Below, piece by piece: positions 10,296 to 18,271 of a stretch of DNA of 64,000 nt (its first letter is position 1; the number at the start of each line of letters is the position of its first letter). The position numbers and the translations under genes are program-made. Under the pieces are notes generated by a model that saw only the letters and a list, made by a program, of their open reading frames with translations, ran no database searches and was not told the DNA's origin. Source of the stretch: Paenibacillus illinoisensis NBRC 15959. GTDB taxonomy: Bacteria; Bacillota; Bacilli; Paenibacillales; Paenibacillaceae. The stretch spans positions 1-64,000 of the forward strand of contig NZ_BIME01000003.1 of the NCBI RefSeq assembly GCF_004000925.1, given 5' to 3'.

Positions 10296-10324
10296 ATCTT
10301 AACGCATTTGTCAAGCCGTGTCAA
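10296..10324 (-). promoter_or_regulatory. Predicted sigma-A promoter for metK
   Basis: TTGACA at 10319-10324, 17-bp spacer, TAAGAT at 10296-10301. A second TTGACA at 10309-10314 lies inside the spacer. It is the best promoter match upstream of metK, but it points straight into the hairpin at 10248-10280. Confidence 0.6.
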
Positions 10325-10347
10325 ACCATGTGGGATAAGGAAAAACC

Positions 10348-10623
10348 TTATAATAACTGCTTTTCAGCCTGACGAATCAGCCTTTTCGTAATCTCGCCAC
10401 CAACTGATCCGTTCTCACGGGATGTCAGATGTCCCCAGCCTTTATACTGACCATAGGAATGATCACTCACAGCTCCCAGCTCAGAACCAAACTCGGTATC
10501 TGCACCAGCAAGGGCATTTTGACCGTACCCTACATTCAACCCAAACTCGGCAGCAATCTCATATTTCATTTGATCCAGCATCTGACGACTTTCTGGTACC
10601 ACTCTGCGGTTGCTTCTAGCCAT
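10348..10623 (-). CDS. Alpha/beta-type small acid-soluble spore protein
   Basis: DNA-binding spore protein that protects dormant-spore DNA and is degraded at germination. Seen: 91 residues; the family landmarks [13 protein letters not shown] (containing the GPR protease site region) and [19 protein letters not shown] at the C-terminus. The stretch '[34 protein letters not shown]' region between them is typical in position but longer than in the shortest SASPs. ATG at 10623 has GGAGGTG eight bases upstream. Expected to be sigma-G dependent; I could not find a clean sigma-G promoter in the 137 bp upstream. The exact SASP subtype is not decided. Confidence 0.93.
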   Translation of the reverse strand: MARSNRRVVPESRQMLDQMKYEIAAEFGLNVGYGQNALAGADTEFGSELGAVSDHSYGQYKGWGHLTSRENGSVGGEITKRLIRQAEKQLL

Positions 10624-10760
10624 GATTCCTGCACCTCCGTTAATTGGTTTTGTACAATTATAGAGTGAGCAGGAACACTCATGGCTAGCCTTATAAATGT
10701 TTGTTAGAACTGGTTAATCTACACAAATGAAATGTATAAAAATGCGAATAAATGCTTAAC

Positions 10761-11318
10761 CTATTTCAGAGAATATCCGCCGCGAACCATAACTGTCAGG
10801 CTGTACTTGTTACCATCCAATACCGTTATGCCCCGTCCATCCCTTGGAAAAGAGAGCAGGTGATTGGTCGGCGCTGCCTGTCCATTCGTTAGGTCAACTC
10901 CGTCCGTCAGATCAGCTACACCGTTTGTACCTTCACTGACGATCACAGCCTTGCCGCTGCGTACAATGAACTCAGCGCCAGAGGCACCGATTAGCTGTTG
11001 ACCCGGCTTCACGGTAACGATCTCTACCGCATCAGATGCTCCAGATACCACCGGTGGAAGCGAAGTGTCACCACCGGTGCTGCCTGTCCCTGTAGATCCA
11101 CTATTATTGCCTGCGGAGCTTCCCGATCCAGCATTAGTACCTCCGTTTAAAGCCTTTTGAATTTGTTGATCTACATAGCTCTTCGTCACAACCGGATCAT
11201 CCGCTGTCCCTGGTTGACTTGTTCCTGCACCTATAGCTGTGTTGCTGTATACAGATCCAACCCACACGCCCACACCAATAGCCAGCGCAGCCAGGGATAC
11301 TTTCATATAAGGTTTCAT
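10761..11318 (-). CDS. Unknown secreted protein with Gly/Ser-rich linker
   Basis: Not recognised as a named family. Seen: 185 residues; a signal peptide or N-terminal anchor (about 1-31); a short helical stretch KSYVDQQIQKAL; a low-complexity Gly/Ser/Thr/Asn linker (about 58-92); and a compact C-terminal domain (about 95-185) with the pattern PGQ.LIG..G.EFIVRSGKA followed by NHLLSFPRDGRG and MVRGGYSL. A similar C-terminal pattern occurs, from memory, in other uncharacterised Bacilli/Clostridia exported proteins, but I cannot name it. AGGAGG precedes the ATG. It follows the 863-aa secreted protein gene after a terminator, so it is likely transcribed separately. Function unknown. Confidence 0.75.
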   Translation of the reverse strand: MKPYMKVSLAALAIGVGVWVGSVYSNTAIGAGTSQPGTADDPVVTKSYVDQQIQKALNGGTNAGSGSSAGNNSGSTGTGSTGGDTSLPPVVSGASDAVEIVTVKPGQQLIGASGAEFIVRSGKAVIVSEGTNGVADLTDGVDLTNGQAAPTNHLLSFPRDGRGITVLDGNKYSLTVMVRGGYSLK

Positions 11319-11379
11319 TGCTTTGTTTCCTCCTCTGGTAATCTATCTATCATTTACTATAGAGAAAAATACCCAGTGC

Positions 11380-11428
11380 GACAAGCAAAACCTCGCTCCA
11401 ATGATATGGAAGCGAGGTTTTGCTTGTC
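11380..11428 (-). terminator. Long inverted repeat after the 863-aa secreted protein gene
   Basis: 21/22-nt arms (11407-11428 and 11380-11400) match except for one bulged base, with a 6-nt loop. The core stem CCTCGCT/AGCGAGG is flanked by A- and T-rich strands on both sides, so it can terminate from either strand. It lies 29 bp after the stop at 11458. Confidence 0.75.
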
Positions 11429-11457
11429 AAATTATACGAGATTAAAAGGTTGGAAAC

Positions 11458-14049
11458 TTATCTAAACTCTTCAGGTTCTTCTTTTGGAAGCTTGGATGTA
11501 TCGTATCCATATCCTTGCTCGGCCAGTCGAATACGCTGTCCTTGGAATTGGTCGTATACGGTTAAGCGATACGAACCACCACGCAATTTTTCGAAGAAGC
11601 TGTCTTCTATAATCCAGCTTAACGTTTGATTGGTGCCAGCCTTCAGATCTGTTCCTATGGCCAGCTCTTTTTCAAATGTTTTGCCAGACTGATCGGTCAA
11701 TGTAAGAATGAGTTTGTGTTCGTTCTCGCCCATCTCAATCTCTTCATTACGCGACAAACTGTAATTCATCTCTACCTGAACCGATGAACTTCCTGCTAGA
11801 TATGTTCGTACACTGTTAGCGGTTAAGGTATATGGATAGAGATCAATATTCGTTAAAGTGCCCAATACGTTAATGGACGTAGGCGGCACTTCAAAAGCCA
11901 GTGCATTCACGTAGGCAGTTGCCTCTCCTTCACCCGTAACAAATTTACTATCAGCAATTCCCTCTCCCACAATCAGACGCATATCCGAGAATGTGCCTGA
12001 TTTAGGAACTTTGGCCCAAAACGTAACAATCGACTTTTGGCCAGGTCCAGGTAATCGTTCAGATTGTTTGGCGGTTGCTCGGTAATATTGGCCGTCAGAG
12101 GTTTTAAAATATCCAACCAGCTTGCCAAGACCGCTCTGACGGAGTGATTTATTGGTCATCTCGAACTCAGTATACACAATATCCGATGATGTTCCCGGAT
12201 AACGAATGGTTCTTCGCACACTCATCTCCGTCTCTTTATCTGCTGTACCAGACGTATATGTCTTACCTGTACCTACATAAGAAATCGGCTGAATCAGCCC
12301 TGATGTATTCAACGTAATCCATTCATTTGTTTCTTCTTCACTGACTTTCTCAATTAAACTTACTTCCAGCCGGCTCATACGAAGCTCAGAAGGAATCTTG
12401 GTTAACAGATAGGCTTCTGTCGTCATACCCGCTCCCAACAATTTGCCGCTCTGCGTGTAGATCAGCTTCTTGTCTCCATCAACTTGAGCGGAGTCAATGG
12501 TAAACATGGCTTCTAGTTCGGGCAGCTGTACTGTTTTGGTGCCAGCATTACGAATGGTTACTTTGGCTGCAACAATGTCACTGTCCAACCAAGGCAGACG
12601 CTGTAAAGACCCTAGAGAAACACCAAAGGTTCCTTTATTGTTTTTTATCAAACTTTCTGTAGTTAATCCATCACCACTGGAAATAGCTTGTGGGATGGCA
12701 TAAACGCCTACAGGGTAGGAAAATTCAAAACTATTAGATGGAGTCGCAGATTCCGTGCTTTCACTTTTATTCATCGGACTCATCGCGTACAGCTTAATCT
12801 TGCTTGTATCTCCGTCTCCTTGAAGACTCGTATTAAGCTTGATCGTTTTAATATCTCCAGGATTCAGCTTCAGAGCATCCAATGCTTTCGTTTCTATTGG
12901 ATACACCGTTCCATCTGCGGTACGGACCTCAAAAGTATATGTTGGTACTTTGATCGCTTTCTTACCTTCATTCTTAAGCACCAGCTGCATGTTGAGATCG
13001 TATGCTCCATCATCTACTCGGACCTTGGCCGACTCTAGAAGTGTGGACAACCGCTGTCCTTCAACCGATATGATATTCGGCTGATTCGCAGCCACCTCTA
13101 CGTTCGTTTTACTGGCTTCTGGCAGTTGTAGTGCAGCTACAGGTAGTACCATTTTCTCCTCGCCCTGTTCTTCAACTAGAAGGAGTTCGGATTTTTGCAG
13201 TTTAACCGAAGTTGGTAGTGATGCCATCAAGCTGAGGGCTTTATTGGCCTGAGCTTGAATGCTCACACTTGTACTATCCTTATCTGGAGTAAGCGGATAA
13301 TTGGTTCCACTTGGTGTACGCAAAATCCATTTGATGTTCGGGTTTTCAAGCAATTTATAACTAATATTGTTTAAATTCACACCAATTTTCACATACTGAT
13401 TCTTATCTTCCCCTGGGAATACCTTAATACCAGCGACCTTTATCTTTACAGCTGAGTCACTAAGTCGAACGGTTTTCGTTTTCCCTACGGGTGTTGTAAT
13501 ACTATAGGAAGCGGGCACATTAAACTTACCCAGCGTTCGTTCATAGTTCGCTTGACTGAAATCCCATTTAACGATGAGAAAGTTCAGATCGCTTAGCTTT
13601 ACTTCACGTCCAACTTTCATAACGTACGTCAGATCTACGGTGGATCCAGGGGCAACTGTTTTCTTCTCCTGATCCTTCGCAATCAGTTTAGGTGAGAAGA
13701 GCGTTCCGCCTTTTGTTTTCACTTTGCTCCAATAATCGATCATCATGAGTGGCGAGCTATCATTGTTTTTGTAAGTCAACGTATACGTAACCACGTTGCC
13801 ATCATCCTGAGACAGGATGTTCACATCCGTTAGTTTCACGGTGCTGCGTGATGTTACTTTAACAGAGGATAAGTTACTTAGTGTATGTACAACCTTGTTC
13901 GTTGTAATTGTCGCTTTCTTCGATGAGCTACTGTTTGAACTGTTGGCTGACGTTTTATTGGTTGTGCTCGCTGCCATCGCAATCCCAGGTGTTGAGCTAA
14001 CTAACAAGGTGCTCGCGAGTAAACTTACAAACAATTTTCTTCGACTCAC
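11458..14049 (-). CDS. Unknown large secreted protein next to the S-layer gene
   Basis: Not recognised. Seen: 863 residues from the chosen start; a signal peptide (SRRKLFVSLLASTLL... ending near AMA-AS); a Ser/Asn/Lys/Thr-rich stretch; then beta-rich modules. Several modules contain wording such as 'VTYTLTYKNND', 'NAGTKTVQLPELEAMF' and 'FEMTNKSLRQSGLGKL', which resemble repeated immunoglobulin-like (DUF4352-like) folds for extracellular proteins. There is no SLH domain and no transmembrane segment after the signal. The frame opens with an ATG at 14064, but that ATG overlaps GGGAGG; GTG at 14049 sits seven bases after GGAGG and is preferred. It lies directly downstream of the S-layer gene, separated by a strong terminator. 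A role in the cell envelope is inference from location. Confidence 0.75.
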   Translation of the reverse strand: MSRRKLFVSLLASTLLVSSTPGIAMAASTTNKTSANSSNSSSSKKATITTNKVVHTLSNLSSVKVTSRSTVKLTDVNILSQDDGNVVTYTLTYKNNDSSPLMMIDYWSKVKTKGGTLFSPKLIAKDQEKKTVAPGSTVDLTYVMKVGREVKLSDLNFLIVKWDFSQANYERTLGKFNVPASYSITTPVGKTKTVRLSDSAVKIKVAGIKVFPGEDKNQYVKIGVNLNNISYKLLENPNIKWILRTPSGTNYPLTPDKDSTSVSIQAQANKALSLMASLPTSVKLQKSELLLVEEQGEEKMVLPVAALQLPEASKTNVEVAANQPNIISVEGQRLSTLLESAKVRVDDGAYDLNMQLVLKNEGKKAIKVPTYTFEVRTADGTVYPIETKALDALKLNPGDIKTIKLNTSLQGDGDTSKIKLYAMSPMNKSESTESATPSNSFEFSYPVGVYAIPQAISSGDGLTTESLIKNNKGTFGVSLGSLQRLPWLDSDIVAAKVTIRNAGTKTVQLPELEAMFTIDSAQVDGDKKLIYTQSGKLLGAGMTTEAYLLTKIPSELRMSRLEVSLIEKVSEEETNEWITLNTSGLIQPISYVGTGKTYTSGTADKETEMSVRRTIRYPGTSSDIVYTEFEMTNKSLRQSGLGKLVGYFKTSDGQYYRATAKQSERLPGPGQKSIVTFWAKVPKSGTFSDMRLIVGEGIADSKFVTGEGEATAYVNALAFEVPPTSINVLGTLTNIDLYPYTLTANSVRTYLAGSSSVQVEMNYSLSRNEEIEMGENEHKLILTLTDQSGKTFEKELAIGTDLKAGTNQTLSWIIEDSFFEKLRGGSYRLTVYDQFQGQRIRLAEQGYGYDTSKLPKEEPEEFR

Positions 14050-14140
14050 TTCCAAACCTCCCATATGTTGCTTGTTGCACTTATAGTATAAACGTTTAAT
14101 AGGGAGAGAAAGTTACGATGTTGTTGAATTTCAACTATAA

Positions 14141-14183
14141 AAATAAACAAAAGAGGTCTAGAAAAATTCTAGACCTCTTTTTT
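14141..14183 (-). terminator. Bidirectional-looking terminator of the S-layer gene
   Basis: 13-bp perfect inverted repeat (14151-14163 / 14167-14179, core AGAGGTCTAGAA), 3-nt loop, with A-rich flank upstream and T-rich flank (TTGTTTATTT) downstream on the minus strand. It lies 17 bp after the S-layer stop. Confidence 0.9.
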
Positions 14184-14196
14184 AGAAAAGTATTAC

Positions 14197-17136
14197 TTAT
14201 TGAGTTCTAACTGCACCTTTAGCAGTGATTACGTTACCTTGAGTATCTTGGATATATTTAGCATTATCCTTGATTTCGATAGAGTAACCATTTGCACTAC
14301 CTTTAGCGTCAACAATCTCAACGATGAATTGAGCAGGTGTAGTCGCAGTTGCATTAACTACTTGAACTACGTTGTAATGGAAATCAGTTTGGTTTGTGAA
14401 TGCAGGTACCTCTTTATTGTCAGACAAACGAGTTACGATAAGATCTTGAGCATACAAACCAACAAGTGCTGGAGTAGCATTCAAGTTCTCTGTTACATTT
14501 ACAGTAGTAGTGTAAGTGGAACCAGTAACTGTTGTAGCATAAACATTTTGGTTAGCTGCAACTTCAGGTTTAACTTCATCTTTAATGTTAGAAGAAATCA
14601 CAACTGGTGTTGTGCTGTTGAATGAAATTTCATTTTGAGCAGCACCGATGAATTTAGTACCATTAAATGATACAGACAAACCTGCTGGAGAATAAACGTC
14701 ACGATCCAATTTGATTGTTACTGTGTCTGTATCATTAGCAACAACATCAGTTACACCGTATCCAGGTACAGTAACTGAATTTTTGTTAACAACACGAGAA
14801 ACAGACTGATTCAATTTAACTTTGATATCACGTTTTCCTGTAAGGGAAGCACTGTTTCCTGCATCGTTATAATCTTTAAGGCTGATATAACGGTATTCTG
14901 CAAGATCCAATACTGTGTTAAATCCAGCAAGGTAGTTACCTGCTACGTCTTTAACACCTTGTACTCTAACTTTTGTAAGCAAAGTAGAATTTACATCTTG
15001 GCCTCCGATAGTTACAGGCAATTCAATTACCACTGCTTTACCATCTTGTGTTACAGACAGGTAAGCATCGCTCGGCAGACCAATTTCTTTGTTATCAAAT
15101 GTCAAAGAGTAATTAGCACGGTTCAACAAGGACTCTGGATCCATTTTCTCGTCAAACACGATAACTGCACGACGAGCATTGTCAGAAACGTTGAAGGAAA
15201 CCGAGGCAACATTAGGAGCTGTAGTATCACCTACATTAAATGTAGTAGTGTAATCCAGCATTACGTTACCAAGAACAGTTGCGTCTTTAACACCAGCAAT
15301 ATTCAAAGTGTTAGTACCTTCTGGAAGATCCGAGAAGAAGTTAACCAAGAGAATATTTTTAGTTGAAGAATCTTTGAAAGTTACACTGGAGATTTGACGA
15401 ACTTTTCCGTCTTTGTCTTTAACAGTGATCAATTTCAAGAAATCTTGACTAGCAAGTGGTTTGCTGAATGTCAAAGCCAATTGATTTTTAGTTCCAGTCG
15501 TTACACGTGCATCCAAAACTTGTGGACGCTCTGTATCGATTTCAGCTTTAACCAGTTTAGATGTTTGAGTGATTTCGTTACCAGAGAAGTCTTTTACTTT
15601 CTCAACGAAAATTGTAGTTTCGTAAGAAGGAAGAGCTTTATCAGTATCGAAGTAGAACTCGTATTTGTTAGCAGACAATCTTACAACGCTGCTAGGAGTG
15701 ATTTTAGAATCGCCACGTTTGTGGTAAACGTTAGCTTTATCCAGTGTAGAGTCATCGATATCTTCACTGAATGTTACAGTCAGTTTTTCCAAAGTTGCAG
15801 TAGCTTCAGCAATTGTTGGAGCTGTGTTGTCTTCAACAACGGAGAACTTGTGGTCGGATTTCAAGGATTTGAAACCTGCGAAATCTTCAACACCAGTTAC
15901 TGTCAGAGTGTGTTCACCAACACTCAGTGCAGAGCTGGATTTCAGAATAACTTCACGACCTTCAACATTTGGAGAGCTGTAGAAACCTTGACCATCAACC
16001 TGGAAGTTGTTTGTGTAAGATTGTTTTACAGGCTCGCTGAAGATAATTTTGATTGCTTTAGTTCCCAAACCAGTTACACTTACAACTTCAGGAAGCTTGT
16101 TGTCTACTGGAGTAAACTCAACATTGCTTGCTTCGATTGTTTTAGTACCAGCTTTAACACCAGTAACTGTTACAGTGTATTTTTGTTGGTTTTTGAAAGC
16201 TTGATCTTGATCCAAAGTCAGAACAACTTCATTTCCAGAAGCGCTCAGTACAGCGGATTTCACAGTCAGATTAGCATTCAATCTGTAGTTGTCTTTCAGT
16301 TCTGCAGTGGCTTTATCAACTTTACCGTCAAAAGTAACAGTTACTTCTTTCAAGTTGTCTGCAGATACAGATTGCAATTTAGTTGCTTCAGTTACTACAT
16401 AAGTAACTTTCTCAGTGAACTCTTTATCTTTGTAAGTGAATTTCACTTCAGTTTCTTTGTTAGCTTCGAGAGCTTTATCCAAAGTTACTTTAACAGTTTC
16501 GCCGTCGCTGATTTTGAACTCAACTACTTTACCAGCTTCGGATACTGTGTAAGATGTCACTTTCAAGCTTTGAGCTTGATCGATGGAGTATGCTGCACCT
16601 ACCAACAATTCACGGGAAGCGTTAGCACTGAAGTTAGCGTTAGCATCGATCAGACCAGCGTTGATCGCTGCTTGAACATAACCTTTAGCCCATGCTGCTG
16701 CGCTGTTGTTAGTTTCAGTTGGGATTTCCAGATCCAGTGCACGAGTCAGGATTGTAGCCATCTCAGCGATAGTTACTTTACCGTTGAAGTCAAAGATTTT
16801 CTTCTCAACGTTTTTACCTTCCATGATGCCTGCAGCTGTTACTGCTTCAATGTAAGGAGCAGCCCAGTTTTTAGCGTTGTAGTTTTTGTCGTTGTAAGAG
16901 TACACACCAGTGATCTCTTTCAAGCCGAGCAATTTAGTGATAACTTTCGCGAACTCAGCGCGAGTCATCTCTTTGTCCAGACCAGCTGTGCCATCTGGGT
17001 AACCGTTGAAGATACCTTTAGCTTTCAATGCATCAAATTGTTGTTGTGGTGTAACTGCTGTATCACCGAATGCTACAGATGCAAACATCGAGAATGCCAT
17101 TGCTGTAGACAAAGCGACGGATAAAATTTTCTTCAT
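14197..17136 (-). CDS. Main S-layer protein with N-terminal SLH region
   Basis: Probable structural subunit of the surface layer. Seen: 979 residues from the ATG at 17136; signal peptide MKKILSVALSTAMAFSMFASVAFG; an N-terminal SLH region (about 26-200) in which only the first repeat keeps a TRAE motif (the second has TIAE, the third SREL); then a long series of Ig-like (Big_5/SbsA-like) beta domains with very regular Val/Thr-rich strands. Base composition is lower in GC than the neighbours and codon use is strongly biased (TTA/GTT/ACT/GAA types), as expected of a highly expressed gene. Two ribosome-binding sites exist: AAGGAGGAG before the ATG at 17136, and AAAGGGGGTG before an in-frame ATG at 17208. 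It has a long leader and its own terminator. Binding to CsaB-pyruvylated polymer is family knowledge. Confidence 0.93.
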   Translation of the reverse strand: MKKILSVALSTAMAFSMFASVAFGDTAVTPQQQFDALKAKGIFNGYPDGTAGLDKEMTRAEFAKVITKLLGLKEITGVYSYNDKNYNAKNWAAPYIEAVTAAGIMEGKNVEKKIFDFNGKVTIAEMATILTRALDLEIPTETNNSAAAWAKGYVQAAINAGLIDANANFSANASRELLVGAAYSIDQAQSLKVTSYTVSEAGKVVEFKISDGETVKVTLDKALEANKETEVKFTYKDKEFTEKVTYVVTEATKLQSVSADNLKEVTVTFDGKVDKATAELKDNYRLNANLTVKSAVLSASGNEVVLTLDQDQAFKNQQKYTVTVTGVKAGTKTIEASNVEFTPVDNKLPEVVSVTGLGTKAIKIIFSEPVKQSYTNNFQVDGQGFYSSPNVEGREVILKSSSALSVGEHTLTVTGVEDFAGFKSLKSDHKFSVVEDNTAPTIAEATATLEKLTVTFSEDIDDSTLDKANVYHKRGDSKITPSSVVRLSANKYEFYFDTDKALPSYETTIFVEKVKDFSGNEITQTSKLVKAEIDTERPQVLDARVTTGTKNQLALTFSKPLASQDFLKLITVKDKDGKVRQISSVTFKDSSTKNILLVNFFSDLPEGTNTLNIAGVKDATVLGNVMLDYTTTFNVGDTTAPNVASVSFNVSDNARRAVIVFDEKMDPESLLNRANYSLTFDNKEIGLPSDAYLSVTQDGKAVVIELPVTIGGQDVNSTLLTKVRVQGVKDVAGNYLAGFNTVLDLAEYRYISLKDYNDAGNSASLTGKRDIKVKLNQSVSRVVNKNSVTVPGYGVTDVVANDTDTVTIKLDRDVYSPAGLSVSFNGTKFIGAAQNEISFNSTTPVVISSNIKDEVKPEVAANQNVYATTVTGSTYTTTVNVTENLNATPALVGLYAQDLIVTRLSDNKEVPAFTNQTDFHYNVVQVVNATATTPAQFIVEIVDAKGSANGYSIEIKDNAKYIQDTQGNVITAKGAVRTQ

Positions 17137-17208
17137 AACCTTTTTTTCTCCTCCTTGGGCGTTCATAACATGGGAATTTTCTTTAATAGGGTCGCTCGTG
17201 TTCCTCAT
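17137..17208 (-). other. Upstream in-frame translation start of the S-layer gene (24-residue N-terminal extension)
   Basis: ATG at 17208 opens the same frame as the S-layer protein and adds the residues MRNTSDPIKENSHV plus NAQGGEKKV before the signal-peptide Met. It has its own Shine-Dalgarno, AAAGGGGGTG, at about ten to twelve bases; the second Shine-Dalgarno for the ATG at 17136 lies inside this extension. Known: the middle wall protein gene of Brevibacillus brevis 47 also uses two in-frame starts with two Shine-Dalgarno sequences. Use of the upstream start here is inference. Confidence 0.55.
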
Positions 17209-17658
17209 TCTATTGTCGCACCCCCTTTCCAGAGTCATGAGCAAGTTAATATAAATGATGTCTGTGAGCAAATCACAGAAACTTGTAAACTAGAATAATA
17301 ATAGAATCATACGAAAATAGAGTAGTTTCCTAATCCTACCTTACGTATTATACAATGGGTCTCTCGTGCCGTAAAGCAATTTTTTCTAATAAATAGACAA
17401 GATTCTTCACGAGGTCATTCTTGGTAAGAGGCCCAATGTTTTCGACTCTACATCTTAAACGCAGTAGATTTCAAAAAGTTGCGGATTCTTCAAAAAAAGT
17501 TTTGAACTAATTTATGTATTGATACAACGCGGGTCTGGGACAGTTCAAAACCATGTAATCTTGATCAAATCAGCTGCGGTTATGCTTTTACTCTGTGTTT
17601 ATTTTGATGAAGACGTTTATTTATACCCTTAATTTTCCTCCATGAAGCGACAATTTGT
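17209..17658 (-). promoter_or_regulatory. Long untranslated leader of the S-layer gene
   Basis: No gene in this AT-rich stretch. It holds at least one sigma-A-like promoter (17347-17375), a perfect 7-bp hairpin in the leader (17261-17279, TCTGTGA/TCACAGA), and the upstream Shine-Dalgarno near 17220-17230. More promoters are likely, because S-layer genes often have tandem ones, but I could not identify another with confidence. Confidence 0.5.
17347..17375 (-). promoter_or_regulatory. Predicted S-layer gene promoter
   Basis: TATAAT at 17347-17352 with a 17-bp spacer from TTTACG (17370-17375; 4 of 6 to TTGACA). The predicted leader is about 130 nt to the upstream ATG and about 200 nt to the signal-peptide ATG. 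Confidence 0.55.
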
Positions 17659-17666
17659 ATGATATG

Positions 17667-17699
17667 TAAAAAAAATAAAAAGCACCCCTACAGGGATGC
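17667..17699 (-). terminator. Intrinsic terminator of the 113-aa protein gene
   Basis: 7-bp stem GCATCCC/GGGGTGC with a 4-nt loop (17682-17699), then TTTTTATTTTTTTT on the minus strand, 26 bp after the stop at 17725. Confidence 0.88.
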
Positions 17700-17724
17700 C
17701 TTAAGTAATTCCTCGTTTTATGGC

Positions 17725-18066
17725 TTAACGAATTTTCATCGCAAGATCGATAATTTGAGCACGCATTTTGGGATCACTGTTCAATTTCAGATACATATCG
17801 TCAATGGCCAAACGGTTCTCCCGGTATGTTTTCTCATGCTTCATGGTGGTGTGAGACCATTCAATCAATTCATTCTCAGCCAGCACCAATTGGTTATATG
17901 CATCATGGAAGCCAGTCGTCTGTACGAGCCCTTCCATAACCTCTTGAGAGATTTCTTGCGTCTTGCGTGTATCTTCCAGCTTTTTCTCCAGAATGACTGC
18001 CTGCTTCTCGAACTGAGTCTTTGCCTTCATGTAGCCCAGTTGGGCCTTCGAATAAATCGGTTTCAT
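17725..18066 (-). CDS. Small helical protein of unknown function
   Basis: Not recognised. Seen: 113 residues, almost entirely predicted alpha-helix, rich in Lys/Glu/Gln, with coiled-coil-like stretches (about 8-45 and 55-95); no signal peptide, membrane segment or Cys motif. ATG at 18066 has a GAGGGTG about ten bases upstream. It stands alone between two surface-protein genes and is flanked by terminators on both sides. Length and helicity recall the small YlbF/YmcA-type regulatory proteins, but I see no specific motif match and do not assign it to that family. Confidence 0.7.
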   Translation of the reverse strand: MKPIYSKAQLGYMKAKTQFEKQAVILEKKLEDTRKTQEISQEVMEGLVQTTGFHDAYNQLVLAENELIEWSHTTMKHEKTYRENRLAIDDMYLKLNSDPKMRAQIIDLAMKIR

Positions 18067-18207
18067 TAGCTAACTTCACCCTCTAGATCATTGTGTATTT
18101 ACCGTTATTGTATCTTAAACTCTAGCAAATTACAAAAATAGTTATTGGTAAAAATCATCTTTCTTCTATTATAAAAGTGATCTTCACCAGTCCATTAACA
18201 CTCGTAA

Positions 18208-18241
18208 AAAGAACCCGCCCCTTTTAGCAAAAGGGACAGGT
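18208..18241 (-). terminator. Intrinsic terminator of the 1312-aa SLH protein gene
   Basis: 13-bp stem with G-U pairs (arms 18229-18241 and 18213-18225), 3-nt loop, followed by TCTTTTTACG on the minus strand, about 30 bp after the stop at 18272. Confidence 0.85.
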
Positions 18242-18271
18242 CCTTCCTAAAAAATGTGAAACTCTGACAGT

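Larger units (their letters stand above)
10093..10347 (-). promoter_or_regulatory. Structured metK leader with 18-nt direct repeat
   Basis: No gene here. On the minus strand, an early hairpin with a T run (10248-10280) follows a promoter (10296-10324). Two copies of an 18-nt direct repeat, 15 of 18 identical, lie at 10233-10250 and 10123-10140 (core TTTGTTNGGGCAAT). Between them are a short GC-rich stem (GCGGA/TCCGC) and a 7-of-8 bp stem at 10146-10166. I could not find S-box landmarks such as the GATGA...CCGGCAACC kink-turn strand. A cis-regulatory role is inference. Confidence 0.45.

Noticed and set aside
10093..10347. A SAM-I (S-box) riboswitch upstream of metK
   Set aside because: Expected from related organisms, but the conserved kink-turn and core strands were not found on the minus strand; only unrelated stems were seen.
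15394..17124. A 576-codon plus-strand open frame opposite the S-layer gene
   Set aside because: It is a shadow of the strongly biased codon use of the S-layer gene; it has unusual Cys/Phe/Ser-rich composition, no Shine-Dalgarno and no recognisable domain.
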